Positions 9,681-18,819 of a stretch of 64,000 nucleotides of DNA are shown here, piece after piece. The stretch covers positions 124,001-188,000 of the forward strand of contig NZ_AWWI01000121.1 of NCBI RefSeq assembly GCF_002760615.1. Reading direction: 5' to 3'. The notes beneath the pieces are model-generated. The model made no database searches. It worked only from the letters and a program-made list of their open reading frames with translations, and was not told where the DNA came from. Position 1 is the stretch's first letter; every line of letters begins with the position of its first letter. Origin of the DNA: Puniceibacterium antarcticum. Its GTDB lineage: Bacteria; Pseudomonadota; Alphaproteobacteria; Rhodobacterales; Rhodobacteraceae. A program made the translations under genes and the position numbers.

Positions 9681-9709
9681 GGGCCGGTTGTCCGGCCCTT
9701 TTTCGTTTT
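9681..9709 (+). terminator. Rho-independent terminator
   Basis: The stem gggccgg / ccggccc with a 4-base loop is followed by tttttcgtttt. It ends whatever is transcribed on the plus strand before it: the small ORF at 9460 and possibly the phosphoesterase operon. Confidence 0.88.
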
Positions 9710-9828
9710 GCCTGAGCCCCGCGCGGGGGTGTTTGTGGCGCTGATAAGAAGTTGTGGAAAACCTTGCATTTTCCTCTTCACAAGGCTTCAGGGCTCGTCT
9801 ATACGGCCCCTCACCAAGTCGGGACAGT

Positions 9829-9915
9829 GCGGTCGTGGCGGAATTGGTAGACGCGCAGCGTTGAGGTCGCTGTGGGGTAACACCCGTGGAAGTTCGAGTC
9901 TTCTCGACCGCACCA
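9829..9915 (+). tRNA. tRNA-Leu (anticodon GAG)
   Basis: An 87-base class II tRNA. The acceptor arms gcggtcg and cgaccgc pair perfectly, the D-arm region reads ggaattggtaga, the anticodon stem cagcg/cgctg flanks the loop tt-gag-gt, a long variable arm follows, and the T-arm contains gttcgagtc. The 3' CCA is encoded. It would read CUC/CUU leucine codons. Confidence 0.97.
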
Positions 9916-10191
9916 TTCGACTGGGTATACGGCTTGCGCTGACGCGGGGCCGAATGGGTTTGAGGATTTAGGTCTCACCCGCAGCCTCTGTTGAAACAAA
10001 AACACCCTTTTTGATGTTCTGACTGCGCTGGCTGTTTTTGGTTCGCGCACGGCGTTGACGGCGCGGCGCCGGGCTGTGTCATCGCAGGATTGGTTGCCTG
10101 TGTGGGGATCCCGGCGCCTGTTCTGCGACGGGAGTCATGTCACCATTCCGGATCAGGCCCGTGGGGCGGGGCCGATCCGGCGATCATGCTG

Positions 10192-10584
10192 TCAGTCGAC
10201 GCCGTATTCGAGCATCTTTTCAAGACCTTCCGTCAGGAACTCGCCAACCTCTGGCTGGCCGAGAAGGTAGCGGCTGACAAGGCCTTCGTGCTGCTGGCGG
10301 GCGAGGGCGGTGGTCTGGTCCCATTGTTCGGGGTCCGCATCGCCGCGCCCGATCCAGAACAGGGCGACAAGCCCGTCCTGCTGGTCGTCATTCATGCTTT
10401 CGATTTCTTGCGTGATCTCGTCACGGCTGAGATCACCCCCGGTTTCTTGCAAGGTCGCGGCGGTTTCGTCATCTGAGGCATTGCCGCCGGGATCGGAAAT
10501 ATCCATGCCTTCCTTGGCCATTACGGCGTTGAAGCGCAACACCAGCGCCTCGATCTCGGTACTGTCAAAGGGAAGCGCAGCCAT
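10192..10584 (-). CDS. DUF3775 domain protein
   Basis: A 130-residue acidic cytoplasmic protein. Its central DDQQDGLVALFWIGRGD stretch followed by LARQQHEGLVSRYLLGQP is typical of DUF3775, a family of unknown function found mainly in alphaproteobacteria. The start at 10584 is preceded by AGGAG. It stands alone between a tRNA gene and the terminator of the next minus-strand gene. Confidence 0.75.
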   Translation of the reverse strand: MAALPFDSTEIEALVLRFNAVMAKEGMDISDPGGNASDDETAATLQETGGDLSRDEITQEIESMNDDQQDGLVALFWIGRGDADPEQWDQTTALARQQHEGLVSRYLLGQPEVGEFLTEGLEKMLEYGVD

Positions 10585-10665
10585 CGAATTCTCCTGTCTC
10601 ATGGGCCTTTGGCAATAGCAGCCCGGTGTGGCCCTGCACTGATATAGATCAAATGTCCCGGGGCT

Positions 10666-10709
10666 GAATAAAAGAGGGCTGCGCGGGCCTTTTCAGGTCC
10701 CGCGCAGCC
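10666..10709 (-). terminator. Rho-independent terminator after the exported Gly/His-rich protein
   Basis: The arms ggctgcgcggg (10677-10687) and cccgcgcagcc (10699-10709) form a perfect 11-base stem. Read on the minus strand it is followed by ctcttttatt. It lies just past the stop of the gene at 10763. Confidence 0.8.
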
Positions 10710-10762
10710 AGGCCACCACCGTTGAGGGGGCTTGCGGCGGCAGCTTTTCGCGGCCCGGACGC

Positions 10763-11296
10763 TTAGCGGCGGGCGATCTCAAAGCCGCTGTTGCTGAGGC
10801 AGCGGGCATCATAGGCCGAGACCCGGCCCTGACGCGTGCGCACCTTGCTGCGGCAGAAGTCCGGCAGTTTGTTGCTGTCGGAATAGCGTTTTGACAGGCA
10901 GTGCGCTTCGAATGCGCGGGGACCATCGCGGGTTTCGATCAGGCAGCGCCCCGGCAGCGGTTCACGGTAACGGTCAAATTTGCCGCCGCGCTTGTCGTGA
11001 CCGAAACCGCCACCCCGGTTGTCATGCCCATAGCCGTTGCCCTGGTTGTGATGTCCGAAGTTGCCGGCGCTGCCAAAGGGAACATCGTTGCGGTCGCGTT
11101 CTTCGCGGCGGTCTTTTTCCTTTCGCTTGTCGTGGTCATTGGCATTCTTGATCGCGGCACCCACGATCAGCAGGCCCGTTCCGATCCCGAGCGTGCGCAG
11201 GAGGGCGTCGTTGTTTGCGGCCCATGCGGGGGCGGCGGTCAGGCCGGTCAGGGCAACGGCGGCCGCGAGAAGGGTGGTGATGAACTTGCGGGACAT
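10763..11296 (-). CDS. Exported Gly/His/Arg-rich protein
   Basis: A 177-residue protein with a clear Sec signal peptide (MSRKFITTLL... to PAWA, about residue 25) and a second hydrophobic stretch LGIGTGLLIVGAAI. A low-complexity middle rich in Gly, His, Asp and Arg (HDNRGGGFGHDKRGG) follows. The C-terminal half has four cysteines (CLIETRDG, HCLSK, FCRSK, ARCLS) that could form two disulfides in the periplasm. The start at 11296 has AGGAG upstream. Family not recognised. The His-rich segment might bind metal, but this is speculation. Confidence 0.7.
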   Translation of the reverse strand: MSRKFITTLLAAAVALTGLTAAPAWAANNDALLRTLGIGTGLLIVGAAIKNANDHDKRKEKDRREERDRNDVPFGSAGNFGHHNQGNGYGHDNRGGGFGHDKRGGKFDRYREPLPGRCLIETRDGPRAFEAHCLSKRYSDSNKLPDFCRSKVRTRQGRVSAYDARCLSNSGFEIARR

Positions 11297-11491
11297 TTGA
11301 GGTCTCCTGTCTGATGTCTGTGCGCCTCTGGACGCCTGGATGAGCACGCACCTGTTTTGGTCCGTCTCCATGCGACCACCCTGACCCGGCCCCGCAAAGT
11401 CAGGCAATAACGCGGCCCTGCTATCCGATATCAGCGGCCAAAGACCCAATGGTCATTGAATATCCGGCGGATTCACGCCAGCGTGGGTGAC

Positions 11492-11782
11492 ATGAAAACC
11501 ATTGTCCTCACGCTCGCTTTTCTGGTCCCGGCGCTGCTGTCCGCCGGGGTTGCGCAGGCTGCCTGCTACGCCGATTACAAGGCGAAACAGGACAACCCGC
11601 TGCGCCTGCACTATGGTGTCGCGGAGCTGAGCGGCGCCTGTACAATCCAGGCAGCACAGGCCGAGCTGGGGGCGCGCCTGTCCAGCCAAGGCTGGACGCT
11701 GCTGAACGTGGTGTCGGTTTTCGATGAGGCCGGGCTTAATCAAAGGAAGTCCAGTGCCGGACAATACTACCTTCGTTTCTGA
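11492..11782 (+). CDS. Small exported protein
   Basis: A 96-residue protein with an N-terminal signal peptide (MKTIVLTLAFLVPALLSAG, cleavage likely after AQA near residue 23). The mature part contains two cysteines (ACYADYK and GACTIQAA) and ends SSAGQYYLRF. The start was set at the ATG at 11492 because the signal peptide begins there; a TTG-initiated extension to 11456 is unlikely. Its last 29 bases overlap the next gene, suggesting coupled expression. No family recognised. Confidence 0.65.
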   Translation: MKTIVLTLAFLVPALLSAGVAQAACYADYKAKQDNPLRLHYGVAELSGACTIQAAQAELGARLSSQGWTLLNVVSVFDEAGLNQRKSSAGQYYLRF

Positions 11783-12458
11783 GGCGCGCCGCGCGGGCAG
11801 CCGTATCGTCACTTTTGGAATTGGTGCCATCGTTGCGCTGCTGCTGATCGCAGGCGGCGTGCTGGTGCTGGCCCTTCCCGATGCCGGGGCGTTCAACACC
11901 CGGGTCGAGCGGCTGTTTGTTGAAAACGACAATCTGGCTGATCAGGCCGAGATCAAGCTGCTGGAGATCCTGGCCCAGAGTGGCACCGCCTTTGCCGAGA
12001 CGCTGGCAAGTTACCGCATGGTGATTCTGGTGCTGCTGGTCTTTGCCACGGCGCTGATGGTGGCGGCGCTGATCTTTCTGGTGATGCTGCTCACGATGAA
12101 CCGCCGCATGGCCCAGATCGAACGGTCGGGCATTCAGGTCAATTCGCTGATCATTTCCCGGGAAGAGAACACCGTTTACCTGAACACCATGGGGTTCAAG
12201 CTGACCGAGGCGATGATGGAGACGCTGGCCGTGCTGGCCGAGGCGCGCATGGACGGCGAGATGCTGACCGGCGCCCAGATCGAGGCGGTGATTTCGGGCC
12301 GTCCGGAACACGATTGCGACGAATCTGCCGGCGCCACCCGGATCAAGCGGCTGCGCGACGGGTTGGGCAACCAGCTGGTGAGCGAGCTGCTGGTCAAGAA
12401 CATCGCACGCAAGGGCTATATGCTGGCCATCGACAAGGCCGTGATCGAGGTCGTCTGA
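11754..12458 (+). CDS. Membrane protein with a winged-helix-like C-terminal domain
   Basis: A 234-residue protein with transmembrane segments at about residues 19-42 and 89-114. The loop between them is acidic. The C-terminal part (about 137-228) looks like the OmpR/ToxR winged-helix fold: LTEAMMETLAVLAEA resembles the first helix, ATRIKRLRDGLG the recognition helix, and NIARKGYMLAI the terminal hairpin (usually RGVGY-L). A GTG at 11754 is preferred as start because AAGGAAG lies upstream; an ATG at 11724 is also in frame. If correct, this would be a DNA-binding domain tethered to the membrane at its N-terminal side. Homology was not tested. Confidence 0.6.
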   Translation: MPDNTTFVSEARRAGSRIVTFGIGAIVALLLIAGGVLVLALPDAGAFNTRVERLFVENDNLADQAEIKLLEILAQSGTAFAETLASYRMVILVLLVFATALMVAALIFLVMLLTMNRRMAQIERSGIQVNSLIISREENTVYLNTMGFKLTEAMMETLAVLAEARMDGEMLTGAQIEAVISGRPEHDCDESAGATRIKRLRDGLGNQLVSELLVKNIARKGYMLAIDKAVIEVV

Positions 12459-12617
12459 AGCGGCGGTCTGCCCGGTTTCAGGCAGACGGAACTGGCCAAG
12501 TTTCACCTGATTGATGCGCGATCTGTCAAAATGCGGTCGCGTTGATCTGCGTTAACATCCGGTAAAGGACTGCATGCGATTCTTATTGTAGTGAAACTCC
12601 TTATCGGGGACATTTAA

Positions 12618-13127
12618 ATGAGCCTTGCAGATGACGACACCCACGCCGTTCGCGGTTATTCGATCGCGCAGATCAGTCTGCACTGGCTGATTGCCATACT
12701 CGTCTTTACGCAGCTTATCTTTGGCGAAAGCATGACTGCATTTGTCGATGCAGCTGAAGAGGGCGAGCCGGTTTCTGCGCTGGATGCGAAGCTGGCCACA
12801 GTGCACTATTATTTTGGCATTGCGATCCTTGCGCTGGTTGTGGTCCGGCTGGCCCTGCGGCTGAAGAACGGTGTGCCGCCACCGCCCGCATCTAGTGGTG
12901 CGCTTGAACTGGCGGGCCGGATTTCCCACTGGCTTTTCTATGTGCTGCTGGTCGCGGTGCCGATCACAGGTTTGCTGGGCTATTATGTCGGTGACCCCTA
13001 CGGCGAATTTCATACCTGGGCAAAGCCGGTCTTTATCGCCTTGATCGCGCTGCATGTGGCGGCATCGCTGTATCATCAGTTCTGGCGCAAAGATGGTCTT
13101 TTGATGCGGATGCTGAAGGCGCAATAG
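12618..13127 (+). CDS. Cytochrome b561 family protein
   Basis: A 169-residue protein with four hydrophobic segments and histidines placed as heme ligands: ISLHWL near residue 22, ATVHYY near 63, GRISHWLFY near 104 and LHVAASLYHQ near 148. This is the bacterial cytochrome b561 (CybB-like) layout, a di-heme b membrane protein that can oxidise ubiquinol and pass electrons, for example to superoxide. A ggggacatttaa sequence lies before the ATG. It appears monocistronic. Confidence 0.85.
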   Translation: MSLADDDTHAVRGYSIAQISLHWLIAILVFTQLIFGESMTAFVDAAEEGEPVSALDAKLATVHYYFGIAILALVVVRLALRLKNGVPPPPASSGALELAGRISHWLFYVLLVAVPITGLLGYYVGDPYGEFHTWAKPVFIALIALHVAASLYHQFWRKDGLLMRMLKAQ

Positions 13128-13331
13128 CGGTGTCGGCAGAGACCGCATTCCCGCACACCGGGCCCGCGCATCTGCACGACAGGGTGAGGGCGTAAATGCA
13201 AAGCCGGAGGATATAAATAACAGGAATCAGGGCAGTTCTGCCCGTCGTTTCTCACAAATTCATTGCGTTCTGATGACTTCACTTGTGTAGGGTTCCCGAG
13301 AACGCGCATATTTTTACTGGATTAAGGTAAC

Positions 13332-16300
13332 ATGCTTCACGTACCGTCTGATTTTTTCGAAAATTATCAGGATCCGATGTTTGTATTCGATCCTGTTACA
13401 AGGAAAATTCAGGCGGCAAATGCGGCGGCCCTGAAATTCTATGGTTATGCTGAAAGCGTGTTCCTGTCGAAATCGTTTGACGATCTTGTCAGTGCGAACA
13501 CAGTCCCATCCGACAACCCGGCGATCCAGCATCGCGACAGCCTTGGCAAAACGCTGTACGTGAACGTGCAGATTTCCGATATTCGCTTTGGCGACAAGTC
13601 CATGCACCTGGTTACCGTACAGGACATATCCGGCACGGGGGAGGCTGACGATCCTGCCAGCCGCCAGATGATCAACCTTCTGCGGGCCGAACTTTCAGAA
13701 ACACGTCGGCGGCTGGAGACTCTGGAGGCCGCACTGCGCAAGAGCGAAGGTGCGGCTGGCGCGCAGGGCCAACATGCCCAAGCGGGCGGAGAGAGCTTTG
13801 AGGAAAACGCGGGAGACAGCTTTTTCACCAAGGCTGAGCAGGTCATGGCGCGTCAGGCTGCGCAGGCGGCTGTCACAGATGCCGAAGGGTTCGTCAGAGA
13901 GGCGGGCGAGATTGCGAATCTGGGCGGCTGGGGGATGGAGATGGCGAGCCGGACGGTGCGTTGGAGCGAGATGACCGCTGCCATCCTTGGCGATCCCGCA
14001 CGCCGGACGGTTTCCGTTGAAGACAGTCTTCAGTTTCACGCGCCCGAATATCGCGAAAGGCTGACGGCGGCGATTGAGGCCGGTTTGACGCAGGGCACCA
14101 GTTTTGACGAAATAACCGAGATCGTCACGCCGCAGGGCGCGCGAAAATGGGTGCGCACGACGGGCAAGGCGATCCGGGATGCAGGCACGGACGCGATTGT
14201 GGGATTGCAGGGTGCCTTTCAGGATATTTCCGAGCTGGTCGAGAGCCAGACCCAGTCAAGCGTCCTGAGCCTGCGGCTTGAGGAAACGCTTGAGGGGATA
14301 TCTGATGGGTTCATGACGCTGGACAGGGACTGGACCCTTACCTTTGTCAACAAAAGCGCCGCAGGTCTTGTGCGCCGGTCTCAAAAAGAAATCACCGGGC
14401 GCTGCATCTGGGATGTAATTCCCAAGGTCGTGGGAACGCAGTTCGAGGTGGAATACCGCAAGGCCATGTCTTTGGGGGAAACCCGCCGGTTCAGGGCGTT
14501 TTATGAAGATTGTGGGAAATGGTTCGAGGTGGCGGCCCATCCAACGTCAGAAGGGCTTGGCGTGGCATTCCGGGATGTGAGTGCAGAGCAGGTTCGCGAC
14601 GAGAAATTGAAGATCCTCGAAATTGCGATTGGACGTCTGAACGACCTTGTCATCATCACGGATGCCAAACCGCTGGACAAGCCGGATGGGCCGAAGATCA
14701 TCTATGTCAACGACGCCTTTGAGCGTCTTACCGGATATGCCTGCGACGAGGTCATCGGCAGGACGCCACGCTGTCTTCAGGGGACGGGGACACAACGCAG
14801 CGCGCTGCGCCGGATTGCGAGTTCATTGCGCAACCGGCAGCCGGTGCGATCAGAATTGATCAATTACACAAAGAGCGGAGAGCCGTTCTGGATGGATCTT
14901 GATATCGTTCCGATCACACGGGACGATGGTCAGGTTACCTATTGGGTCGCGGTGGCCCGCGACATCAGCGCGCGCAAGACCGAAGAGCAACGGATCAGCG
15001 TGAGCGAAGAACGGTTCAGGCTGATCGCCGCCGCGACGCATACGGTCGTCTGGGACTGCAATCTGAAGACCAACACCATCTGCTGGACCGAAAACATGGT
15101 CGATATCTTTGGCTATGATGCGTCGAACATCAATCAGGACATGACCTGGTGGGACCAGCACATCCATCCGGACGAGCAGGGCGATGTGTTGTCGGGCATC
15201 AGTTCCGTCATCAACGGTGAAAAAAACAACTGGGAAGCGCGTTACAGGTTTCTGAAGGCGGACGGCAGATACGCGCATGTGGTGGATCAGATCACCGTCA
15301 TTCGCGACGAGGACGGCAGCGCCGTGCGAATCCTCGGCAACATGACCGATATCTCTGACCGCTATGATCTTGAGGAAAAGCTGCGGCAATCGCAGAAAAT
15401 GGAGGCGGTCGGTCAGCTGACTGGGGGGGTGGCGCATGATTTCAACAACCTCCTTGCCATCATTCTTGGCAACCTCGAACTTCTGAAGGATGGTCTGCAG
15501 GGCGATGTCGTCGACAAACGCGACGCGATGGAGCTGATCGATGCCGGGATTACGGCCGTCAGCCGCGGGGCAGGTCTGACGCGCAATATGCTGGCCTATG
15601 CGCGCAAGGCGCGGCTGAAACCTGTCGATACGGATCTGAATGGCGTGGTGCGCGAAACCGAGTTGTGGATGCGCCGGACCATCAAGAGCAATGTCACGAT
15701 AACCACGGCCCTGCAGGAGGATCTGTGGCAGATCAGGGTGGACCAGGGATCCCTGCAAAACGCATTGGTCAACCTGCTGGTGAATGCGCGGGATGCCCTG
15801 ACGGGGGGCGGGCGGCTGACAATCGAGACTGCCAACGTGTACATGGAAGGGGAGCCGATCGGCGACCCGAGCGAAACCGTTCTTGTCGGTGATCACGTCA
15901 TGTTGTCGGTCAGCGATGACGGCATAGGCATGACGCCTGCGGTCATCCTGAGGATGTTCGATCCGTTTTTCACCACCAAACAGGTGGGAAAGGGGACGGG
16001 ACTTGGCCTGTCCATGGTGCAGGGGTTCGTAAAGCAGTCCTTTGGCGGGATTCGCGTGTGTTCCGAACTGGGCAAAGGCACCACAATTACACTGTATTTC
16101 CGCGCATTGACCGAGCGTAAACACACGACGGAGCGCGCGGCGCAGGGACAGATATCTGCGGCGTCTGATCAGATCCGGCGTTCCCGGATCCTTCTGGTTG
16201 AGGATCAGGAGGAGCTTCTGGCGCTGTTTCGCAAGATCCTTGAAACGGCGGGTTATGACGTGACCCCGGCCAACAGCGCCGATCTTGCCTTTGCCATCTT

Positions 16301-16538
16301 CGAAAAGGATCCGACGTTCGATCTGGTGCTGACAGATATCGTGATGCCCGGTCAGTTGCAGGGGCCGTCCCTGGCCACGGCCTGCCGCGAGATTCGCCCC
16401 GATGCGCCTTTCATCTTCATGTCAGGCTATGCAGGTGATGCGACGGTGTCCGGCGATGGGCTGACGGCAGAGGATATGCGGCTGATGAAACCGGTTTCCA
16501 GTGCCGCCCTTCTGAAGGCGATCCGTGAGAGGTTTTAG
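13332..16538 (+). CDS. Multi-PAS hybrid sensor histidine kinase with receiver domain
   Basis: A 1068-residue soluble kinase without membrane segments. Five PAS-like regions can be seen at about residues 8-105, 190-300, 310-420, 425-545 and 555-680. Then follow the dimerisation/phosphoacceptor domain with His702 in GGVAHDFNN, the ATPase domain (NLLVNARDAL, SDDGIGM, GKGTGLGLSMV), and a receiver domain with phosphoacceptor Asp1002 (LVLTDIVMPG). PAS 4 contains GRTPRCLQG, which resembles the flavin-binding LOV motif but has Pro where the reactive Cys should be. A coiled-coil-like stretch joins PAS 1 and 2. No cognate regulator lies nearby, so the signal and output are unknown. Confidence 0.9.
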   Translation: MLHVPSDFFENYQDPMFVFDPVTRKIQAANAAALKFYGYAESVFLSKSFDDLVSANTVPSDNPAIQHRDSLGKTLYVNVQISDIRFGDKSMHLVTVQDISGTGEADDPASRQMINLLRAELSETRRRLETLEAALRKSEGAAGAQGQHAQAGGESFEENAGDSFFTKAEQVMARQAAQAAVTDAEGFVREAGEIANLGGWGMEMASRTVRWSEMTAAILGDPARRTVSVEDSLQFHAPEYRERLTAAIEAGLTQGTSFDEITEIVTPQGARKWVRTTGKAIRDAGTDAIVGLQGAFQDISELVESQTQSSVLSLRLEETLEGISDGFMTLDRDWTLTFVNKSAAGLVRRSQKEITGRCIWDVIPKVVGTQFEVEYRKAMSLGETRRFRAFYEDCGKWFEVAAHPTSEGLGVAFRDVSAEQVRDEKLKILEIAIGRLNDLVIITDAKPLDKPDGPKIIYVNDAFERLTGYACDEVIGRTPRCLQGTGTQRSALRRIASSLRNRQPVRSELINYTKSGEPFWMDLDIVPITRDDGQVTYWVAVARDISARKTEEQRISVSEERFRLIAAATHTVVWDCNLKTNTICWTENMVDIFGYDASNINQDMTWWDQHIHPDEQGDVLSGISSVINGEKNNWEARYRFLKADGRYAHVVDQITVIRDEDGSAVRILGNMTDISDRYDLEEKLRQSQKMEAVGQLTGGVAHDFNNLLAIILGNLELLKDGLQGDVVDKRDAMELIDAGITAVSRGAGLTRNMLAYARKARLKPVDTDLNGVVRETELWMRRTIKSNVTITTALQEDLWQIRVDQGSLQNALVNLLVNARDALTGGGRLTIETANVYMEGEPIGDPSETVLVGDHVMLSVSDDGIGMTPAVILRMFDPFFTTKQVGKGTGLGLSMVQGFVKQSFGGIRVCSELGKGTTITLYFRALTERKHTTERAAQGQISAASDQIRRSRILLVEDQEELLALFRKILETAGYDVTPANSADLAFAIFEKDPTFDLVLTDIVMPGQLQGPSLATACREIRPDAPFIFMSGYAGDATVSGDGLTAEDMRLMKPVSSAALLKAIRERF

Positions 16539-16610
16539 GGCGTGTCGCTGACTGCACGAGGCCGACAGTCGGCACAACGCCCAGAAGGATGCGGGCAATT
16601 GCGTTTTTTT
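16538..16610 (+). terminator. Probable terminator of the hybrid kinase gene
   Basis: Immediately after the stop, gggcgtgtcgctgactg can pair imperfectly with a downstream arm ending acaacgccc at 16582. A short gcaattgc element and seven T residues (16604-16610) follow. The hairpin-T-run spacing is not ideal, so this is tentative. Confidence 0.45.
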
Positions 16611-16923
16611 GAAAACCTTCACCAGGAATGATGTCATGCCATGTTGTCTGCGTGCTGGTGCCCGCCGGCCGCTTTCCTGAGCGGGCGATCCGTTCCCGCA
16701 TCGCGTCGCGAAAAGAGGGTGCTGCGCAAGGACGGAGCTGACCGGCTGGACGCCGCGTTGACGGCCCTTGTCCGCAGGTGTATTCAGCCGCCGTTTCCTC
16801 TCAGCCAGGTTGTGCTAGACAGGAGAACAGCGGCGTGCGGATCTTTCGCAAGATCAAAGTGAACCCCGGAAAGACACGCCTTTGCCTGCGGCAGGTCAAC
16901 GAAAACAGGAACGGAGCACGGCT
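16611..16923. other. Gene-free stretch between the kinase and dusA
   Basis: Short frames here have no recognisable product and no good start signals. The only functional element I can support is the GGAG that serves the dusA start at its right end. Confidence 0.5.
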
Positions 16924-17922
16924 TTGAAGTATGACGCGAAAGACTCCGCGCGGTTGAGCGTTGCGCCGATGATGGACTGGACGGACCGCCATTGCCGCTA
17001 TCTGCACCGGCTGATGACCAGGAACGCGCTGCTTTACACCGAAATGGTGACCTCTCCGGCGCTGGTGCGGGGCGGGGCGTTGCATTTGCTGGACTTTCAC
17101 CCCGATGAGCATCCCGTTGCGCTGCAGCTGGGCGGGTCGGACCCCGCAGAGCTGGCGCAGGCGGCGCGGCTGGGGGCAGAGGCGGGGTATGACGAGATCA
17201 ACCTGAACGTTGGCTGTCCATCGGACCGGGTGCAGTCGGGGACTTTTGGCGCGGTGCTGATGAAACAGCCCGGGCTTGTCGCCGATTGCGTTGCGGCCAT
17301 GCAGGCGGTTGTGCAGGTGCCGGTGACGGTCAAGTGCCGCATCGGTGTCGATGATCAGGACGCGCAGGAGGTGCTGCCCGAATTCATCGCGCGCGTGGCC
17401 TCTACGGGATGTGATCGCTTCATCATCCATGCGCGCAAAGCCTGGCTGCAGGGGCTGAGCCCGAAGGAAAACCGCGATATCCCGCCGCTGGACTATGACC
17501 TTGTGATGCAGATGAAGGGGCTGTTTCCGGCGCTGCATCTGTCGGTAAACGGGGGCGTGACCACGCTCGAGCAGGCGGCGGGTTTTCTGGAGGCGGGTCT
17601 GGACGGGGTGATGATCGGGCGCGCAGCCTATCATCAGCCTTGGGATGTGCTGGCGGGGGCGGATGCGCGAATTTTTGGCGCGGATACGGCGACGCGCGAT
17701 CCTGTTGATATCGCGCTGGCGATGATTCCCTACATTGATGCGCATCTGAGCAGCGGCGGTCGTCTGCATCAGATCACACGGCATATGATGGGGCTGTTTG
17801 CGGGGCGTCCGGGCGGGCGGCTCTGGCGGCGGGTGCTGTCCGAGGGCGCGTCACAAAAGGGTGCCGGGCCTGCGCTGATCCATGCGGCACTGGCGCGGAT
17901 GCAAGAGGCGCAACCGGCCTGA
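16924..17922 (+). CDS. dusA: tRNA-dihydrouridine(20/20a) synthase
   Basis: FMN enzyme that reduces uridine 20/20a in the tRNA D-loop. The 332-residue protein carries SVAPMMDWTDRH, the active-site cysteine in NLNVGCPSDRVQ, VKCRIGVDD, FIIHARKAWLQGLSPKENR (typical of DusA) and NGGV/GRAAYHQPW. The likely start is TTG at 16924, since GGAG lies seven bases upstream. No ATG occurs in frame until the catalytic MMDW block, and the only longer option is another TTG at 16882. Confidence 0.92.
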   Translation: MKYDAKDSARLSVAPMMDWTDRHCRYLHRLMTRNALLYTEMVTSPALVRGGALHLLDFHPDEHPVALQLGGSDPAELAQAARLGAEAGYDEINLNVGCPSDRVQSGTFGAVLMKQPGLVADCVAAMQAVVQVPVTVKCRIGVDDQDAQEVLPEFIARVASTGCDRFIIHARKAWLQGLSPKENRDIPPLDYDLVMQMKGLFPALHLSVNGGVTTLEQAAGFLEAGLDGVMIGRAAYHQPWDVLAGADARIFGADTATRDPVDIALAMIPYIDAHLSSGGRLHQITRHMMGLFAGRPGGRLWRRVLSEGASQKGAGPALIHAALARMQEAQPA

Positions 17923-17982
17923 TTAAGGCCTTTCAGCTTGCCATCCCGCAGCCGAGCCTGTCTACCAAGGGCAAAATTTCAG

Positions 17983-18819
17983 ATGGATGTGACCATGCCC
18001 GATATTTCGACGCTCTTGCCGCTGATTGGCCTTCTCATGCTGGCCGGGGCCTTTGCGGGGCTGCTGGCGGGGATGCTGGGGGTTGGCGGTGGCATCGTGC
18101 ATGTGCCGGCCTTCTTCTACGTGTTCCAGACGCTGGGATATGACAGCCCGCACCTGATGCGGATCTGTCTTGCGACCTCTTTGGCGGCGATCATCGTCAC
18201 ATCGATCCGGTCGGTCATGGCGCATAACAAACGGGGTGCGGTGGACTGGTCGATCCTGCGCAGCTGGGCACCGGGCATTGCCGTGGGCGCGTTGCTGGGC
18301 GTGCTGATCGCGTCGTCGCTGCGCACCACGACATTGCAGGTGATCTTTGGCGTGACTGCCTTTCTGGTCGGGTTGTATCTGGCGTTTGGGCGCCGGGACT
18401 GGCGGCTGGGGGCGGAAATGCCGCGCGGGATCGTGCGGGCCAGCCTGTCGCCTTCGGTTGGCTTTCTGTCGGTGTTGATGGGCATTGGCGGGGGCAGCTT
18501 TGGCGTGCCGCTGATGACGCTGTTCGGCGTGCCGATGCACCGGGCGGTGGCGACGGCGGCGGGGTTTGGCGTGCTGATCGCCGTGCCGTCGGTGGCGGCG
18601 TTTGTGCTGGTCGGCGTGCCCGAGGGTGTCAGCCCGCCGTTTATGCTGGGGTCGGTCAACATTGCCGCCTTTGCCGTGGCGGTGTCTATGACGCTGACGA
18701 CGGCGCCGCTGGGCGCGCGGCTGGCGCATTCGATGGATGCGCTGGTGCTGCGCCGGGTCTTTGCGGTGTTCATCCTGTGCGTGGCGGCCAACATGCTGCG
18801 CAAGGCGCTTTGGGGATGA
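17983..18819 (+). CDS. TauE/SafE family membrane permease
   Basis: A 278-residue integral membrane protein with about eight segments. The repeated glycine-rich motifs GMLGVGGGIVHVP (first half) and GIGGGSFGVPLM (second half) are the hallmark of TauE/SafE permeases, which export sulfite, sulfoacetate or related organosulfur anions. In a sulfur-oxidising roseobacter a sulfite or sulfonate role is plausible, but the gene is far from the sox cluster. The start could be 17983 or the ATG at 17995. It overlaps the next gene by ATGA. Confidence 0.85.
   Translation: MDVTMPDISTLLPLIGLLMLAGAFAGLLAGMLGVGGGIVHVPAFFYVFQTLGYDSPHLMRICLATSLAAIIVTSIRSVMAHNKRGAVDWSILRSWAPGIAVGALLGVLIASSLRTTTLQVIFGVTAFLVGLYLAFGRRDWRLGAEMPRGIVRASLSPSVGFLSVLMGIGGGSFGVPLMTLFGVPMHRAVATAAGFGVLIAVPSVAAFVLVGVPEGVSPPFMLGSVNIAAFAVAVSMTLTTAPLGARLAHSMDALVLRRVFAVFILCVAANMLRKALWG

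Noticed and set aside
14600-15000. A functional LOV photoreceptor in the hybrid kinase
   Set aside because: The adduct-forming Cys of the LOV motif is replaced by Pro and the following residues differ from the flavin-binding set.
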